From Devosia sp. A16 (GTDB lineage Bacteria; Pseudomonadota; Alphaproteobacteria; Rhizobiales; Devosiaceae), in the NCBI RefSeq assembly GCF_001402915.1, contig NZ_CP012945.1, positions 4,007,501 through 4,071,500 of the forward strand: a DNA stretch of 64,000 nucleotides. Direction: 5' to 3'. Made by a program: the position numbers and the translations under genes. Under the pieces are notes generated by a model that saw only the letters and a program-made list of their open reading frames with translations, had not been told where the DNA came from and did not search any database. This document shows positions 45,315 through 54,039 of this stretch, piece by piece (positions within the stretch are counted from its first letter, which is position 1; each line of letters begins with the position of its first letter).

Positions 45315-46682
45315 ATGGCCAACCCCAAGATCACCTTCATCGGCGCCGGCTCGTCCGTGTTCATGAAGAACATCGTCGGCGACATCCTGCAGCGCGAGGC
45401 GCTGACCGGCGCCGAGATCCGCCTGATGGACATCAACCCGCAGCGCCTCGAAGAGAGCGCCATCATCGCCGGCAAGCTGGTGAACACCCTCGGCGTTCCG
45501 GCCACGGTGAAGACCTTCTCGAACCAGCGCGAGGCGCTGGACGGCACCAACTTCGTCGTCGTCTGCTTCCAGATCGGCGGTTACGAGCCGTCGACCGTCG
45601 TCGATTTCGAGGTGCCCAAGAAGTACAACCTGCGCCAGACCATCGCCGATACCCTCGGCGTCGGCGGCATCATGCGCGGCCTGCGCACCGTGCCGCACCT
45701 GTGGTCGATCTGCGAGGACATGCTGGAAGTCGCCCCCGAGGCGGTGATGCTGCAATACGTCAACCCGATGGCCATCAATACCTGGGCCATCGCTGAGAAG
45801 TACCCGACGATCAAGCAGGTCGGGCTCTGCCACTCGGTGCAGGGCACCGCCATGGAACTGGCCCACGATCTCGACATCCCATACACCGAGATCCGCTACC
45901 GCTCGGCCGGCATCAACCACATGGCCTTCTATCTCAAGTTCGAGCATCGCCAGCCCGACGGCTCGTATCGCGACCTCTACCCCGATCTGGTCCGCGCCTA
46001 CCGCGAGGGCAGGGCGCCCAAGCCAACCTGGAACCCGCGCTGCCCCAACAAGGTGCGCTACGAGATGCTGACCCGTCTCGGCTATTTCGTCACCGAGAGC
46101 TCCGAGCACTTCGCCGAGTACACCCCGTACTTCATTAAGGAAGGGCGCGAGGACATCATCGAGAAGTTCGGCATCCCGCTGGACGAGTATCCCAAGCGCT
46201 GCGTCGAGCAGATCCAGAAGTGGAAGAGCACGTCCGAGGAGTACCGCAAGGCCAACACCATCGAGGTCAAGCAGAGTAAGGAATACGCCTCCGAGATCGT
46301 CAATTCGGTGTGGACCGGTGAGCCCGGCGTCATCTACGGCAACGTCCGCAACAACGGTGTCATCACCAACCTGCCGTTCAACGCCGCCGTCGAGGTGCCG
46401 TGCCTCGTCGACGCCTCGGGCATCCAGCCGACCTATATCGGCGACCTGCCGCCGCAACTGACGGCGCTGATCCGCACCAACATCAACGTGCAGGAACTGA
46501 CCGTCGCGGCGCTGATGACCGAGAACAAGGAGCACATCTACCACGCCGCGATGATGGATCCGCACACCGCTGCCGAGCTTGATCTCGAGCAGATCTGGAA
46601 CCTCACCGACGACCTGCTCGCCGCCCACGGCGACTGGATCCCGGCCTGGGCCCGCCCGGCCAAGCAGCAGCGCGTGGCGTAA
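45315..46682 (+). CDS. melA: Alpha-galactosidase, GH4 family (MelA)
   Basis: This 455-aa GH4 enzyme hydrolyses alpha-galactosides such as melibiose using NAD+ and a divalent metal, by a redox-elimination route. Motifs: FIGAGSSVF (8-16) for NAD binding, LMDINPQRLE, NP (150-151), the metal-binding LCHSVQG (Cys172, His173) and GINHMAF (His202). There is no signal peptide, so it is cytoplasmic and acts on sugar imported by AgpABCD. It starts 29 bp after agpD with GGAG upstream. A 128-bp palindromic repeat follows the stop and may end the operon. Confidence 0.95.
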   Translation: MANPKITFIGAGSSVFMKNIVGDILQREALTGAEIRLMDINPQRLEESAIIAGKLVNTLGVPATVKTFSNQREALDGTNFVVVCFQIGGYEPSTVVDFEVPKKYNLRQTIADTLGVGGIMRGLRTVPHLWSICEDMLEVAPEAVMLQYVNPMAINTWAIAEKYPTIKQVGLCHSVQGTAMELAHDLDIPYTEIRYRSAGINHMAFYLKFEHRQPDGSYRDLYPDLVRAYREGRAPKPTWNPRCPNKVRYEMLTRLGYFVTESSEHFAEYTPYFIKEGREDIIEKFGIPLDEYPKRCVEQIQKWKSTSEEYRKANTIEVKQSKEYASEIVNSVWTGEPGVIYGNVRNNGVITNLPFNAAVEVPCLVDASGIQPTYIGDLPPQLTALIRTNINVQELTVAALMTENKEHIYHAAMMDPHTAAELDLEQIWNLTDDLLAAHGDWIPAWARPAKQQRVA

Positions 46683-46698
46683 GGGACGTATTGATAGA

Positions 46699-46826
46699 GA
46701 CGGCCCCCTCCCATCCTCCCCCATGAAGGGGGAGGTGCCCCGTCGGTTCATTGGGCACAATCGAAGGCAGGGCCTCGACTCTTCACCTCCCCCTTCATGG
46801 GGGAGGCCGGGAGGGGGCCGTCTGCC
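46699..46826. repeat. 128-bp inverted-doublet palindromic repeat, copy B (REPIN-like)
   Basis: Near-identical in its arms to 32309-32436 but in opposite orientation and of equal length. The outer arms AGACGGCCCCCTCCC and complement enclose two hairpins with CCCCATGAAGGGG-type loops. It starts 16 bp after the melA stop. Confidence 0.85.
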
Positions 46827-46905
46827 GCGGTAATCAACTCTCCCTCACCTGCCCCCGCGGCATCCCGCGGGGTTTCTTTTTTACCCTTCTCGGCTAAGGG
46901 GAGCC

Positions 46906-47769
46906 ATGGCTACGCTGCTCAACCCCACCCCCGACGCCACCATGCTCAGCCGCGCCCTGGCGCGCTGGTCGCTGACCCGTCCGACGCTGCTCGTCGAGAC
47001 CGCCACCAGCTTCGTCTACCGCGTCGAGCGCACCGGCCAGCCGCCCGCCGTGTTGAAGCTGTTGAAGCCTGGCGCCGGCGACGACGAGCGCAACGGCGGC
47101 AGCCTGCTGGTCTGGTATGCCGGCCATGGCGCCGTCGCCATCCATGGTCTCGCCCGTGACGCCGTGCTGATGGAACTCGCCGAGGGCGAGACACTGGGTG
47201 ACGTCGCGCGCGCCGGGCGCGACGCGGAGGCGACCGAGATCCTCTGCGACACCGTGCAGAAACTCCACGCGCCGCGCGACGCGGCGCCACCGCCCAGCCT
47301 GACGCCCTTGCGCGAGCGCTTCGAGGCCTTGTTCCGGGTCGGCGCCGCTGCCTGGCCGCGCCAGGCGCGGGACCTGGTCGGCCGCGCTACGGGCATTGCT
47401 TACAACCTGTTCGATCGCCCGATGCAGTCCATTCCGCTGCATGGCGACGTCCATCACGACAACATCGCTCATGGCAGTCGCGGCTGGGTCGCGATCGACC
47501 CCAAGGGCCTCTTGGGCGACCCCGCGTACGACTATGCCAACAGCTTCCTCAACCCTGAGGAGGGCGACGATTTCGTCGTCAGTGCGCCTCGTGTGTTGCG
47601 CCATTCCCACGCTATCGCCGCCCGCACCGGGATCGCGCGGCGGCACCTCCTGGCCTGGGCCTCGGCGCATGCCGCACTCAGCGCTGCCTGGGACATCGAG
47701 GACGGCAATCCGGTGACGCAGCAGATCAGCATCCTGCCGTTGCTGCTCGGCGCCTATGACGCTGCCTGA
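46906..47769 (+). CDS. Aminoglycoside/hydroxyurea-type phosphotransferase (APH(6) family-like)
   Basis: This 287-aa small-molecule kinase has the APH catalytic LHGDVHHDNI and the metal site IDPKGLLGDPAYDYAN, as in streptomycin 6-kinases and the APH_6_hur family. The N-lobe has VLKLLKPG with the likely ATP-binding Lys. Such genes are common on environmental chromosomes and often have no resistance role. It is the only gene of its unit, beginning 80 bp after copy B of the 128-bp repeat. The substrate is unproven. Confidence 0.82.
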   Translation: MATLLNPTPDATMLSRALARWSLTRPTLLVETATSFVYRVERTGQPPAVLKLLKPGAGDDERNGGSLLVWYAGHGAVAIHGLARDAVLMELAEGETLGDVARAGRDAEATEILCDTVQKLHAPRDAAPPPSLTPLRERFEALFRVGAAAWPRQARDLVGRATGIAYNLFDRPMQSIPLHGDVHHDNIAHGSRGWVAIDPKGLLGDPAYDYANSFLNPEEGDDFVVSAPRVLRHSHAIAARTGIARRHLLAWASAHAALSAAWDIEDGNPVTQQISILPLLLGAYDAA

Positions 47770-47872
47770 GGGAAATCTGTTTCACCTCGAGGGCTGAACT
47801 CTCGACCCGCTCCTGCATTTTCCCTCTTCAGGGGCGGCGACCCCTTGCCGCCCTGCAACAGGGAGAACGGCC

Positions 47873-48304
47873 ATGAAAGTCAGCGAATGCATGAGCACCG
47901 ACGTCGAGATCTGCTCGCCCGATGACACCATCCGCTCCGTCGCGCGCACCATGCGCGAGATCGACGCCGGTGCGATGCCGGTTGGAGAGAACGACCGCCT
48001 CGTCGGCATGATCACCGATCGCGACATCTGCATCCGCGCGGTGGCGGAGGGCATGGGCCCTGAAACCCGCGTCCGCCAGGTGATGAGCTCCAGCCCGCGC
48101 TGGTGCTTCGAGGATGAGGAACTCTCCGACGTCTCCGACCACATGGCGGAGTTCAAGATCCGCCGGCTGCCCGTTCTCAACCGCGAGAAACGCCTCGTCG
48201 GCATGATCTCGCTCGGTGACGTGGCGCTCGCCGACTCGGGCCGCGAGAGCGCCCATGCGTTGCAGGAAATCTCCGAACCCGGCGGCATGCACAGCCAGCA
48301 CTAA
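47873..48304 (+). CDS. CBS-domain pair protein
   Basis: This 143-aa cytoplasmic protein consists of two CBS domains: MSTDVEICSPDDTIRSVARTMREIDAGAMPVGENDRLVGMITDRDI and MSSSPRWCFEDEELSDVSDHMAEFKIRRLPVLNREKRLVGMISLGD. CBS pairs bind adenosyl nucleotides and act as energy sensors. AGGGAGAAC precedes the ATG. Standalone pairs of this size are frequent in alphaproteobacteria; the partner is unknown. Confidence 0.9.
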   Translation: MKVSECMSTDVEICSPDDTIRSVARTMREIDAGAMPVGENDRLVGMITDRDICIRAVAEGMGPETRVRQVMSSSPRWCFEDEELSDVSDHMAEFKIRRLPVLNREKRLVGMISLGDVALADSGRESAHALQEISEPGGMHSQH

Positions 48305-48327
48305 TCGCAGGGCCGGTGGCTGCGATC

Positions 48328-48374
48328 GCCCCCACCCCCCCTTGTGAGGAGGGACCAGGGAGTGGGGGTGGCCC
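48328..48374. repeat. G/C-rich hairpin repeat after the CBS gene
   Basis: A C-rich left half (GCCCCCACCCCCCC) can pair with a right half ending AGTGGGGGTGGC around TTGTGAGGAGGGACC. It sits in the 94-bp gap between converging CBS and EamA genes, where it can end transcription from both sides. Confidence 0.55.
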
Positions 48375-48398
48375 CGCGCTCAGTCCCCCATGGCCTGC

Positions 48399-48842
48399 CT
48401 AAATCTTCCAGGCCAACGTCACCGCCCCCAGCGCGATCAACCCCACGCCGATCCAGCTCTGTACCGTGAGCTTTTCGCCCAGGAACAGCACCCCGAAGAT
48501 CGCCACCAGCACGACGCTGAGCTTGTCGATCGGCGCCACCTCGGCCGCCTGGCCTAACTTCAGCGCCCTGAAGTAGGCGAGCCATGATGCCCCGGTCGCC
48601 AAGCCGGACAGCACCAGGAACACCCAGGTCTTGCCTGAGATCGTAGCGAGCGGCTGGAACTTCCCAAGCGCCAGGACGATGCCGGTCAGCACGACGACGA
48701 TCACCCCGGTGCGGATCAGCGTCGCGAAGTCGCTGTCGATGTTCTCGATGCCGATCTTGGCGAAGATCGCGGTCATCGCCGCGAAAACCGCCGAAAGCAA
48801 CGCCCAGAACAGCCAGCTGTCGAGTGGCGAAGTCATGATCAT
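48399..48842 (-). CDS. EamA/DMT half-size transporter
   Basis: This 147-aa membrane protein has one EamA domain with about five helices: WLFWALLSAVFAAMTAIFAKIGI, then VIVVVLTGIVLAL, WVFLVLSGLATGASWLAYFRAL and VVLVAIFGVLFLGEKLTVQSWIGVGLIALGAV. Full DMT exporters have two such domains, so this form should dimerise, as small 140-aa relatives do. The first ATG (48842) overlaps the AraC stop by ATGA; a second ATG is two codons on. It may export an amino acid or metabolite under control of the AraC regulator. Confidence 0.85.
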   Translation of the reverse strand: MIMTSPLDSWLFWALLSAVFAAMTAIFAKIGIENIDSDFATLIRTGVIVVVLTGIVLALGKFQPLATISGKTWVFLVLSGLATGASWLAYFRALKLGQAAEVAPIDKLSVVLVAIFGVLFLGEKLTVQSWIGVGLIALGAVTLAWKI

Positions 48843-49669
48843 CCTTCCTGTCTGGCGACGAATGTGCCCGGGGCCGCGCCGGTCAGCTTCTCGAACGCAT
48901 GGTTGAACGCCGCCTGGTCGAAATAGCCCAGCCGATGCGCCAGCGCCGTCAATGTTTCCGGTCCACCGGCGTTGAGGCTCTCCACCGCTTCCAGCATGCG
49001 GTAGCGATCGATGACCCATTTGGGCGATACTCCGACGTAATCGTCGAACAGCCGCTGCAGCGCCCTGAGCCCCAGACCGAAGACTCCAGCCAGTTCCCCG
49101 GCAGACACCAGTTCGAGGTTCGTTTCCGCGAACCGCACGATCCGCCTTGCCAGCCCTGCCTTCTCATCGGCCTTCGGTAGCTGGGCGCGAACCAGATCCT
49201 CCATTCGCTCTGCCATTCCGACAGGATCGTTGAGCCTGCTGAACTCGCTCTGAAGACTCTCGGAGGTGCGCGAGAACACCGTCTCTACCGGCAGCCAGGT
49301 GTCGCTCAGGGCGCTCACTGCCCGCCCGAAGAACGGGCGGAAGGCGCCCGGCCAGAACTTTGTCGCGAACACCCGGCCCGAGCCGCTCAGCGTCGTCTCG
49401 AACACTCCGGTCGCGGCTCCGAAAATGCCGGTCTCGCCGCGCGAGTCGATCACCACGTGCTGGTTCGGGTGGCTGAGGTTGCGCTGGGTATAGGGCGGCC
49501 GATCCCCGAGATCGTAGAGCACCATCCAGTGATGCTCGACCCAGCCGGCGAGATCGTCGGACGGTTCGAACCGGGTCAGCTCGAAATGCTCGAAGCTGAC
49601 CCGCTTGTGCAGCAGCCCGCGCGCCGGCTTCTTGCTGGGATCGATCGGCTTCGGGTCGCCCTGCCGCAT
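48839..49669 (-). CDS. AraC-family transcriptional regulator
   Basis: This 276-aa protein has an N-terminal DUF6597-like sensor region (LAGWVEHHWMVLYDLGDRPPYTQRNLSHPNQHVVID) and a C-terminal AraC domain with LVSAGELAGVFGLGLRALQRLFDDYVGVSPKWVIDRYRMLEAVESL and TALAHRLGYFDQAAFNHAFEKLTGAAPG. It is coupled to the EamA gene by ATGA and lies 3 bp after the ABM-like gene, so the three likely form an operon. No clear operator was found. Confidence 0.9.
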   Translation of the reverse strand: MRQGDPKPIDPSKKPARGLLHKRVSFEHFELTRFEPSDDLAGWVEHHWMVLYDLGDRPPYTQRNLSHPNQHVVIDSRGETGIFGAATGVFETTLSGSGRVFATKFWPGAFRPFFGRAVSALSDTWLPVETVFSRTSESLQSEFSRLNDPVGMAERMEDLVRAQLPKADEKAGLARRIVRFAETNLELVSAGELAGVFGLGLRALQRLFDDYVGVSPKWVIDRYRMLEAVESLNAGGPETLTALAHRLGYFDQAAFNHAFEKLTGAAPGTFVARQEG

Positions 49670-49672
49670 GCC

Positions 49673-49996
49673 TCAGATCACGCCCCTCATCTGCGAGGTT
49701 CGCACCATATGGTGCTGCACGAATTCCGTCCGCTCCACCAGGAATGCGTCGTCTTCCGGATAGTATTGCGCGCGTTGGTAGTCCTCGCCGGCGAAGCGCT
49801 TTACCGCCTCGATATCGGTCCACCAGCTCAAAGTCGTGATGGTGCTGATCCCGCCGGGTTCGGCACCGGTCAGAATCTGGAAGCCCAGGTTGCCCTCCGT
49901 CGCTGCGTAGTGGGCGGCTCCGGTCTCCTCGATATAGGCGACGTAGCGCGCTTCGTCCGCTGTGCGGATACGGGCCGTCCATTGGCGCAGGATCAT
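49673..49996 (-). CDS. Small ABM/dimeric alpha-beta barrel protein
   Basis: This 107-aa cytoplasmic protein has an antibiotic-biosynthesis-monooxygenase-like pattern: MILRQWTARIRTADEARYVAYIEETG, NLGFQILT, ISTITTLSWWTDIEAVKRFAG and a C-terminal YPEDDAFL. Members form dimers of ferredoxin-like barrels. Function is unknown; it is the first gene of the AraC-EamA unit. Confidence 0.7.
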   Translation of the reverse strand: MILRQWTARIRTADEARYVAYIEETGAAHYAATEGNLGFQILTGAEPGGISTITTLSWWTDIEAVKRFAGEDYQRAQYYPEDDAFLVERTEFVQHHMVRTSQMRGVI

Positions 49997-50077
49997 CCGC
50001 CACTCTCCTCTGTCGCGAAACTACAATTATGGGTGCCCGGTCTTCGCTAGCTTCCCCACCCAAGCAAGGAGAACCCC

Positions 50078-50470
50078 ATGAAGACCGCCAAAGGCACGAT
50101 TCTGCACAACAACTGGGACGAACAACCCTACCACGAAGCCGCGCCGCTGAAATCGACCGAAGCCAGGATCGACATCGTCATGCATGGCGCCATCGAGGCC
50201 ACGGGCCCGGGGCGTTACCTCATGCAGTACCCGACCGCCGAAACCTGCCACTATTCCGGCTACCTGGTGCTGAACGGCACGCTCGACGGCAAGGCCGGAC
50301 AGTTCATCATCTACGAAGTCGGCGATTGGACCAACGGCGTCGCCGCCAGCAAATGGCAGATCGTCGACGGCTCCGGCACCGGGGAACTGCAGGGCATCGC
50401 CGGGCAGGGCAGCTATGCCGCCGAGCACGACAAGACGGTGCATTACGAACTCAGTTACGAGCTTGGCTGA
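50078..50470 (+). CDS. DUF3224 protein
   Basis: This 130-aa protein begins MKTAKGTILHNNWDEQPYHE, typical of the DUF3224 family, which makes a small beta-barrel (allene-oxide-cyclase-like). GTGELQGIAGQGSY is another family region. AAGGAGAA lies 5-6 nt before the ATG. The gene is divergent from the ABM-like gene across 81 bp. Function is unknown. Confidence 0.85.
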   Translation: MKTAKGTILHNNWDEQPYHEAAPLKSTEARIDIVMHGAIEATGPGRYLMQYPTAETCHYSGYLVLNGTLDGKAGQFIIYEVGDWTNGVAASKWQIVDGSGTGELQGIAGQGSYAAEHDKTVHYELSYELG

Positions 50471-50478
50471 AGTACACA

Positions 50479-50540
50479 GGCAGTCGTAAGTCGGCAATCG
50501 GCAGTCGTGGCCTACTGCCTACTGCCGACTGCCTAATGCC
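50479..50540. repeat. Repeat of CGGCA/GCAGTC units between converging genes
   Basis: The segment contains GGCAGTCG, CGGCAATCGGCAGTCG and then CTACTGCC, ACTGCCGACTGCC and TAATGCC. It is an imperfect inverted repeat whose halves face each other around 50508-50512. It fills the gap between DUF3224 and halogenase stops. Confidence 0.6.
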
Positions 50541-50561
50541 GTTTGAGGGGCCGGTGCCCGC

Positions 50562-52103
50562 TCACCCCATCCCGCGCACCACCTCCAGAAACGCCGCATG
50601 CCCCAGCGCCTTCTGCGCCGCCTGCTTGTATTCCTTCACGAGCCCCGTATGAGTCTCGCGCGCGAACTTCCTGAGCTTGGGATCTCGTGCCATCTCAGCC
50701 TTCGCCACTGCCGGGTCGAGCAGGCCCAATCCATCCAGCACCGGGTAGTGCAACTGCGTCTCGACGTGCGGCAGCCCGAACAGGTAGTCCGGAAAATGTT
50801 CGCGCCGCGGCATCTCGGTCTTCCAGCGCGTGAGCCGCTCTTTCGTCTCGGGGTGAATCCGGTGCGCCCGCACCTCGCGCCAGAACGGCGTGTCGTCCCG
50901 CTCGGTCATGTAGTGGGTGTTGACGAAGGTGCGGAAGTCGTCGACCTGGCGTCCCACCCGCCGGTTATAGTCGTCTCGCAGCGCCTGGTTCATCTGCGGG
51001 GGATCGCGCAGGTACTGCCCGGCGAACATCATCATCTGCACGATCGTGCCGTGGATTGATGTCGATTCCAGCGGCTCGAGGAAGCTCGAGCTCAGCCCCA
51101 CGGCGACGACGTTGTTGATCCAGGCCTTTTCCAGCCGCCCGATCTTGAACTGGATGTCGCCGCGCACTTCGATCTTGCGGCCCAGGACGCGCTCGACCTC
51201 GGCATGCGCCTCGTCCGGCGTCCGAAATTCGTCCGAGTATACATAGCCGCAGCCATAGCGGTATTGCGTCGGGATCTGCCACATCCAGCCCGCTTCCTGC
51301 GCCCAGGCGCGGGTATAGTTCGCGATCTCCTCGCCCGGCTCCACCGGCAGCCAGAACGGCAGCGCGCGGTTGACCGGCAGCTCATGCTGGTACGATATCC
51401 ACGGGGCCTGCATCTCGCCGACGATCAGCCGTTTCCTGAACCCTGTAGCGTCGATGAAGAAATCGCCTTCGAGCTTCTGGCCGTCCTCGAACACCAGTGC
51501 CGTGACCTCACCCGTCCCGCCATCGCGCTCCACCCCGGTGAGCACGTTGTCGACGATCTCGACGCCGCTGGATTTCTCCTTGAGGAACTTGCCGACCAGC
51601 GACTGGTCGAAATGGTAGGCCGGCAGGAACGGTCCCAGGGGGATCAGCGATCCATCGGGCTTCTGCGCCCACGGCGCCTTCTTCTGCTTCAGCAGCGGCC
51701 CGAACAGGTGCATGTCCTGCACCGGTTCGTTCACCGACACCGCATAGACGTTGAGATAGTCCGATGGCGCTCCCGCCGGCGGTCGCACCACCGCATGCGG
51801 GTCGTCGATCGGCCCGTAATAGGTGTAGCCCTTGCGGCGCCAGTCTTCGTGCCGGATGCCGAGCTTGTAGGTGGCCTCGGTCTTCCTGAAGAACTCGAAG
51901 ATGTCGATGCCGAAATGCGTGAGGAAGACGTGGAACGCAGCGGTGGTCGCTTCGCCCACGCCGACGGTCGGGATCTTCGACGATTCAACCACGCTCAGCT
52001 TCGCGTCGAGCTTCAGCCGCCTGATTGAATCCCGGATGATGAAGGCCGCAATCCACCCCGCGGTCCCGCCCCCCACGATAACGAAATGCGGTTGCCTCGC
52101 CAT
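50562..52103 (-). CDS. Flavin-dependent tryptophan halogenase-family protein
   Basis: This 513-aa protein has the FAD-binding GGGTAGW (11-17), TVGVGEAT (46-53), the active-site Lys of halogenases in ATYKLGI (Lys80), the WxWxIP motif (273-278, reads WMWQIP) and the PLEST segment with Glu346. These are the residues that carry HOCl to Lys and position it in PrnA- and RebH-type enzymes. No signal peptide is seen. A GGGAGGAC lies 7-14 nt before the ATG. The substrate may be free tryptophan, another aromatic or a non-indole; bacterial relatives outside natural-product clusters often accept bromide best. No flavin reductase or secondary-metabolite gene is next to it. Catalytic residues look intact. 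Confidence 0.88.
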   Translation of the reverse strand: MARQPHFVIVGGGTAGWIAAFIIRDSIRRLKLDAKLSVVESSKIPTVGVGEATTAAFHVFLTHFGIDIFEFFRKTEATYKLGIRHEDWRRKGYTYYGPIDDPHAVVRPPAGAPSDYLNVYAVSVNEPVQDMHLFGPLLKQKKAPWAQKPDGSLIPLGPFLPAYHFDQSLVGKFLKEKSSGVEIVDNVLTGVERDGGTGEVTALVFEDGQKLEGDFFIDATGFRKRLIVGEMQAPWISYQHELPVNRALPFWLPVEPGEEIANYTRAWAQEAGWMWQIPTQYRYGCGYVYSDEFRTPDEAHAEVERVLGRKIEVRGDIQFKIGRLEKAWINNVVAVGLSSSFLEPLESTSIHGTIVQMMMFAGQYLRDPPQMNQALRDDYNRRVGRQVDDFRTFVNTHYMTERDDTPFWREVRAHRIHPETKERLTRWKTEMPRREHFPDYLFGLPHVETQLHYPVLDGLGLLDPAVAKAEMARDPKLRKFARETHTGLVKEYKQAAQKALGHAAFLEVVRGMG

Positions 52104-52223
52104 GATGGTAGTCCTCCCTCAGCGGGAGGAAAGACGAAGCGGGGTAGGACGGCAAGGGGCGAATGACGACGGAAAGTCCGGAAAGCTAAGGCGCTGAGAC
52201 TTACACCCCGGCGTCGTCCCAGA

Positions 52224-52403
52224 CTATCTCCCCATCAGAGCCAATTCTTCGGTGGACCAACGCTCGTCGTCCGCCGACATGGGGATGCCCAGCGACAATC
52301 CGGCGATTGCCGCAAAAAGACAAACGCCTACCAGGATCAGTGCGGTGATGAGTATCGTGCGTCGATGTCTTGAGCCGACGGACGTTCGACTGTCGTGCGT
52401 CAT
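52224..52403 (-). CDS. Small single-span membrane protein, hypothetical
   Basis: The 59-aa frame from ATG 52403 has a polar start (MTHDSRTSVGSRHRR), one hydrophobic span (about 16-36) and a short acidic C-terminus. An in-frame ATG at 52436 would add 11 residues. No family is recognised. It lies alone between the halogenase and amidohydrolase genes, all on the minus strand. It might not be a gene. Confidence 0.4.
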   Translation of the reverse strand: MTHDSRTSVGSRHRRTILITALILVGVCLFAAIAGLSLGIPMSADDERWSTEELALMGR

Positions 52404-52473
52404 ATTCCCCTCGGCGGGGACTGAAGCATGCGGCAAGGAAGTCGGTCAAATCACGCTGTGTGGCGCAAAATAC

Positions 52474-53295
52474 CTAGAGGCGGTACACGCGTTCCGCGTT
52501 GATCGAGAACAGCTTCTCCTGCTCCTCCTGGCTGGCGCTGCCGACGATCTCCCGGCTGGCATTGACCCACCTGGTGAGGTCGGCGAACAGCGTCACCACC
52601 GGATGGTCGCTGCCCCATACCACCCGATCCCAGCCGAACGTCTCGATGACGAACTCGACATAGGGGCGGAGCTGGTCGACGGTCCAGCTGTCGTCGACAT
52701 TGGCGAGGATGCCGGAAACCTTGCACACCACGTTGGGCAGCTCGGCGACCCGCTCCATCCGGGTGGTCCAGCTCTCCCACTCGCGCTCGGCGATCTTGGG
52801 GTTGCCGCAGTGGTCGAGCACGAACTGCGTCTGTGGGCACGCCTCGATCAGCGGTGGCGCCAGCATTAGTTCGTGCGATTTCACGCAGATATCGAAGGTC
52901 ATGCCGTAGCGCGGCAGCAGCCGGATATTGTCGATGAAGGTTTGCGTCTGGCTCAGTTCGGCCGGCTGGCCCTGCAGCAGACGGCGGATGCCCTTCACCC
53001 CCCCCAGCCCCTGCAGGCGCTCGAGGTGCCGCTCGAAATTGGCATGCTCCGGTCGTCCGTTGGCGATTGCCCCGATGACCCGGTCGAGGCCCAGCACGAA
53101 CGCGCTCTCCTCGGTCATCTGAGGTTCCGCGACGTCCACCTCCATATGGAGCGCGGCTTCAATTCCCAACGGCGCCGCCTCGGCCCAATAGCTCTCGACG
53201 GTCCATGGCTTGTTGATCGCCGGCGCGCCGCTCAGCCATGGATAGGAGAACCTGTCGGGATAGACCAGGTGCAGGTGCGTATCGATAATGCGCAT
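52474..53295 (-). CDS. Amidohydrolase family 2 (lactonase-like) protein
   Basis: This 273-aa metal-dependent hydrolase has the beta-1 metal site IDTHLHL (4-10), QFVLDHCGNP and VVWGSDHP near the end. It resembles L-fuconolactone or 4-sulfomuconolactone hydrolases and dicarboxylate decarboxylase relatives. ATG 53295 was chosen over the frame start 12 codons upstream, because the family begins right at this strand. It is not in an obvious operon, so the substrate cannot be inferred. Confidence 0.83.
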   Translation of the reverse strand: MRIIDTHLHLVYPDRFSYPWLSGAPAINKPWTVESYWAEAAPLGIEAALHMEVDVAEPQMTEESAFVLGLDRVIGAIANGRPEHANFERHLERLQGLGGVKGIRRLLQGQPAELSQTQTFIDNIRLLPRYGMTFDICVKSHELMLAPPLIEACPQTQFVLDHCGNPKIAEREWESWTTRMERVAELPNVVCKVSGILANVDDSWTVDQLRPYVEFVIETFGWDRVVWGSDHPVVTLFADLTRWVNASREIVGSASQEEQEKLFSINAERVYRL

Positions 53296-53361
53296 GAAAT
53301 CAGCCGCTTGGGAGTGGATGTCGGCTGACATGTTAGCATGCGCTCGCCGGCTGGGTAGTAC

Positions 53362-54039
53362 CTAGATAGGTGATCGTGCCAGACCCTTGGCCAGGATGGG
53401 ACCCGTCGGCTTGCCGGTCGGGGAACCCGGCGCGTCTTCGAGAGTGATCTCGTAGAGTTGTCCCGCCTGCGGCAGCGGCAGCGTCGCCCCATCCAGCACG
53501 ATCTCCTGCGACCGTGCGAATCGCCCAAGCGATACGGCGCCGATCTCCTCGTTCGGCTTCGTCCAGACCTCAAGCACCTTGCCTGCCGGCACCTCGAACA
53601 CTTCCAGCGGCACGATATGCACGCTGTTGTTAGCGAAGGCTTCGACGATCGCCCCGGGTATCGCATCGTCCGACACCAGCACCGCTATCACCACCGGCTG
53701 CGTCGGCCTGCCGAACTGCTGCCCTGCGACGAAGCCGATGCCCGCCGCGATCACAATGCTGGCCGCCAGCAGCCAGCTCTGCTGGCGCATCTGTGCCCAG
53801 CTCGCGGATCTGGGCACCACCCTCGGTTCGAGCCTTGCCTCGATGCGCTTCCACAAGTCGCTCGGTATACGGGCCGGTGTCACGGTATCGTCCAGCGCCT
53901 GCATCCGGTTACGCAAAGCCGCTACCTGCTGCGCCAATGCCGGGTCACGATCGAGTTCCGCCTCGAACGCCGTAAGTTCAGCGCCGTCCAGCATCCCAAG
54001 TACGTAATCGCCGATCTGCCCATGGAAAGCGGTGCTCAT
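53362..54039 (-). CDS. Anti-sigma factor, RskA-like
   Basis: This 225-aa protein has an N-terminal cytoplasmic sigma-binding part (FHGQIGDYVLGMLDGAELTAFEAELDRDPALAQQVAALRNRMQALDD), one membrane helix (WLLAASIVIAAGIGFVAGQ, about 95-113) and a C-terminal periplasmic RskA-type domain (VFEVPAGKVLEVWTKPNEEIGAVSLGRF). No zinc-binding HxxxCxxC is seen, so it is a non-ZAS anti-sigma. ATG 54039 overlaps the sigma gene stop by ATGA, so the two are coupled. It would hold the ECF sigma at the membrane until a signal is sensed. Confidence 0.9.
   Translation of the reverse strand: MSTAFHGQIGDYVLGMLDGAELTAFEAELDRDPALAQQVAALRNRMQALDDTVTPARIPSDLWKRIEARLEPRVVPRSASWAQMRQQSWLLAASIVIAAGIGFVAGQQFGRPTQPVVIAVLVSDDAIPGAIVEAFANNSVHIVPLEVFEVPAGKVLEVWTKPNEEIGAVSLGRFARSQEIVLDGATLPLPQAGQLYEITLEDAPGSPTGKPTGPILAKGLARSPI

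Noticed and set aside
47833-47852. Hairpin before the CBS gene as a riboswitch or terminator
   Set aside because: The stem is only six bp with a bulge when extended and lies next to the ribosome-binding site, so I do not assign it a function.
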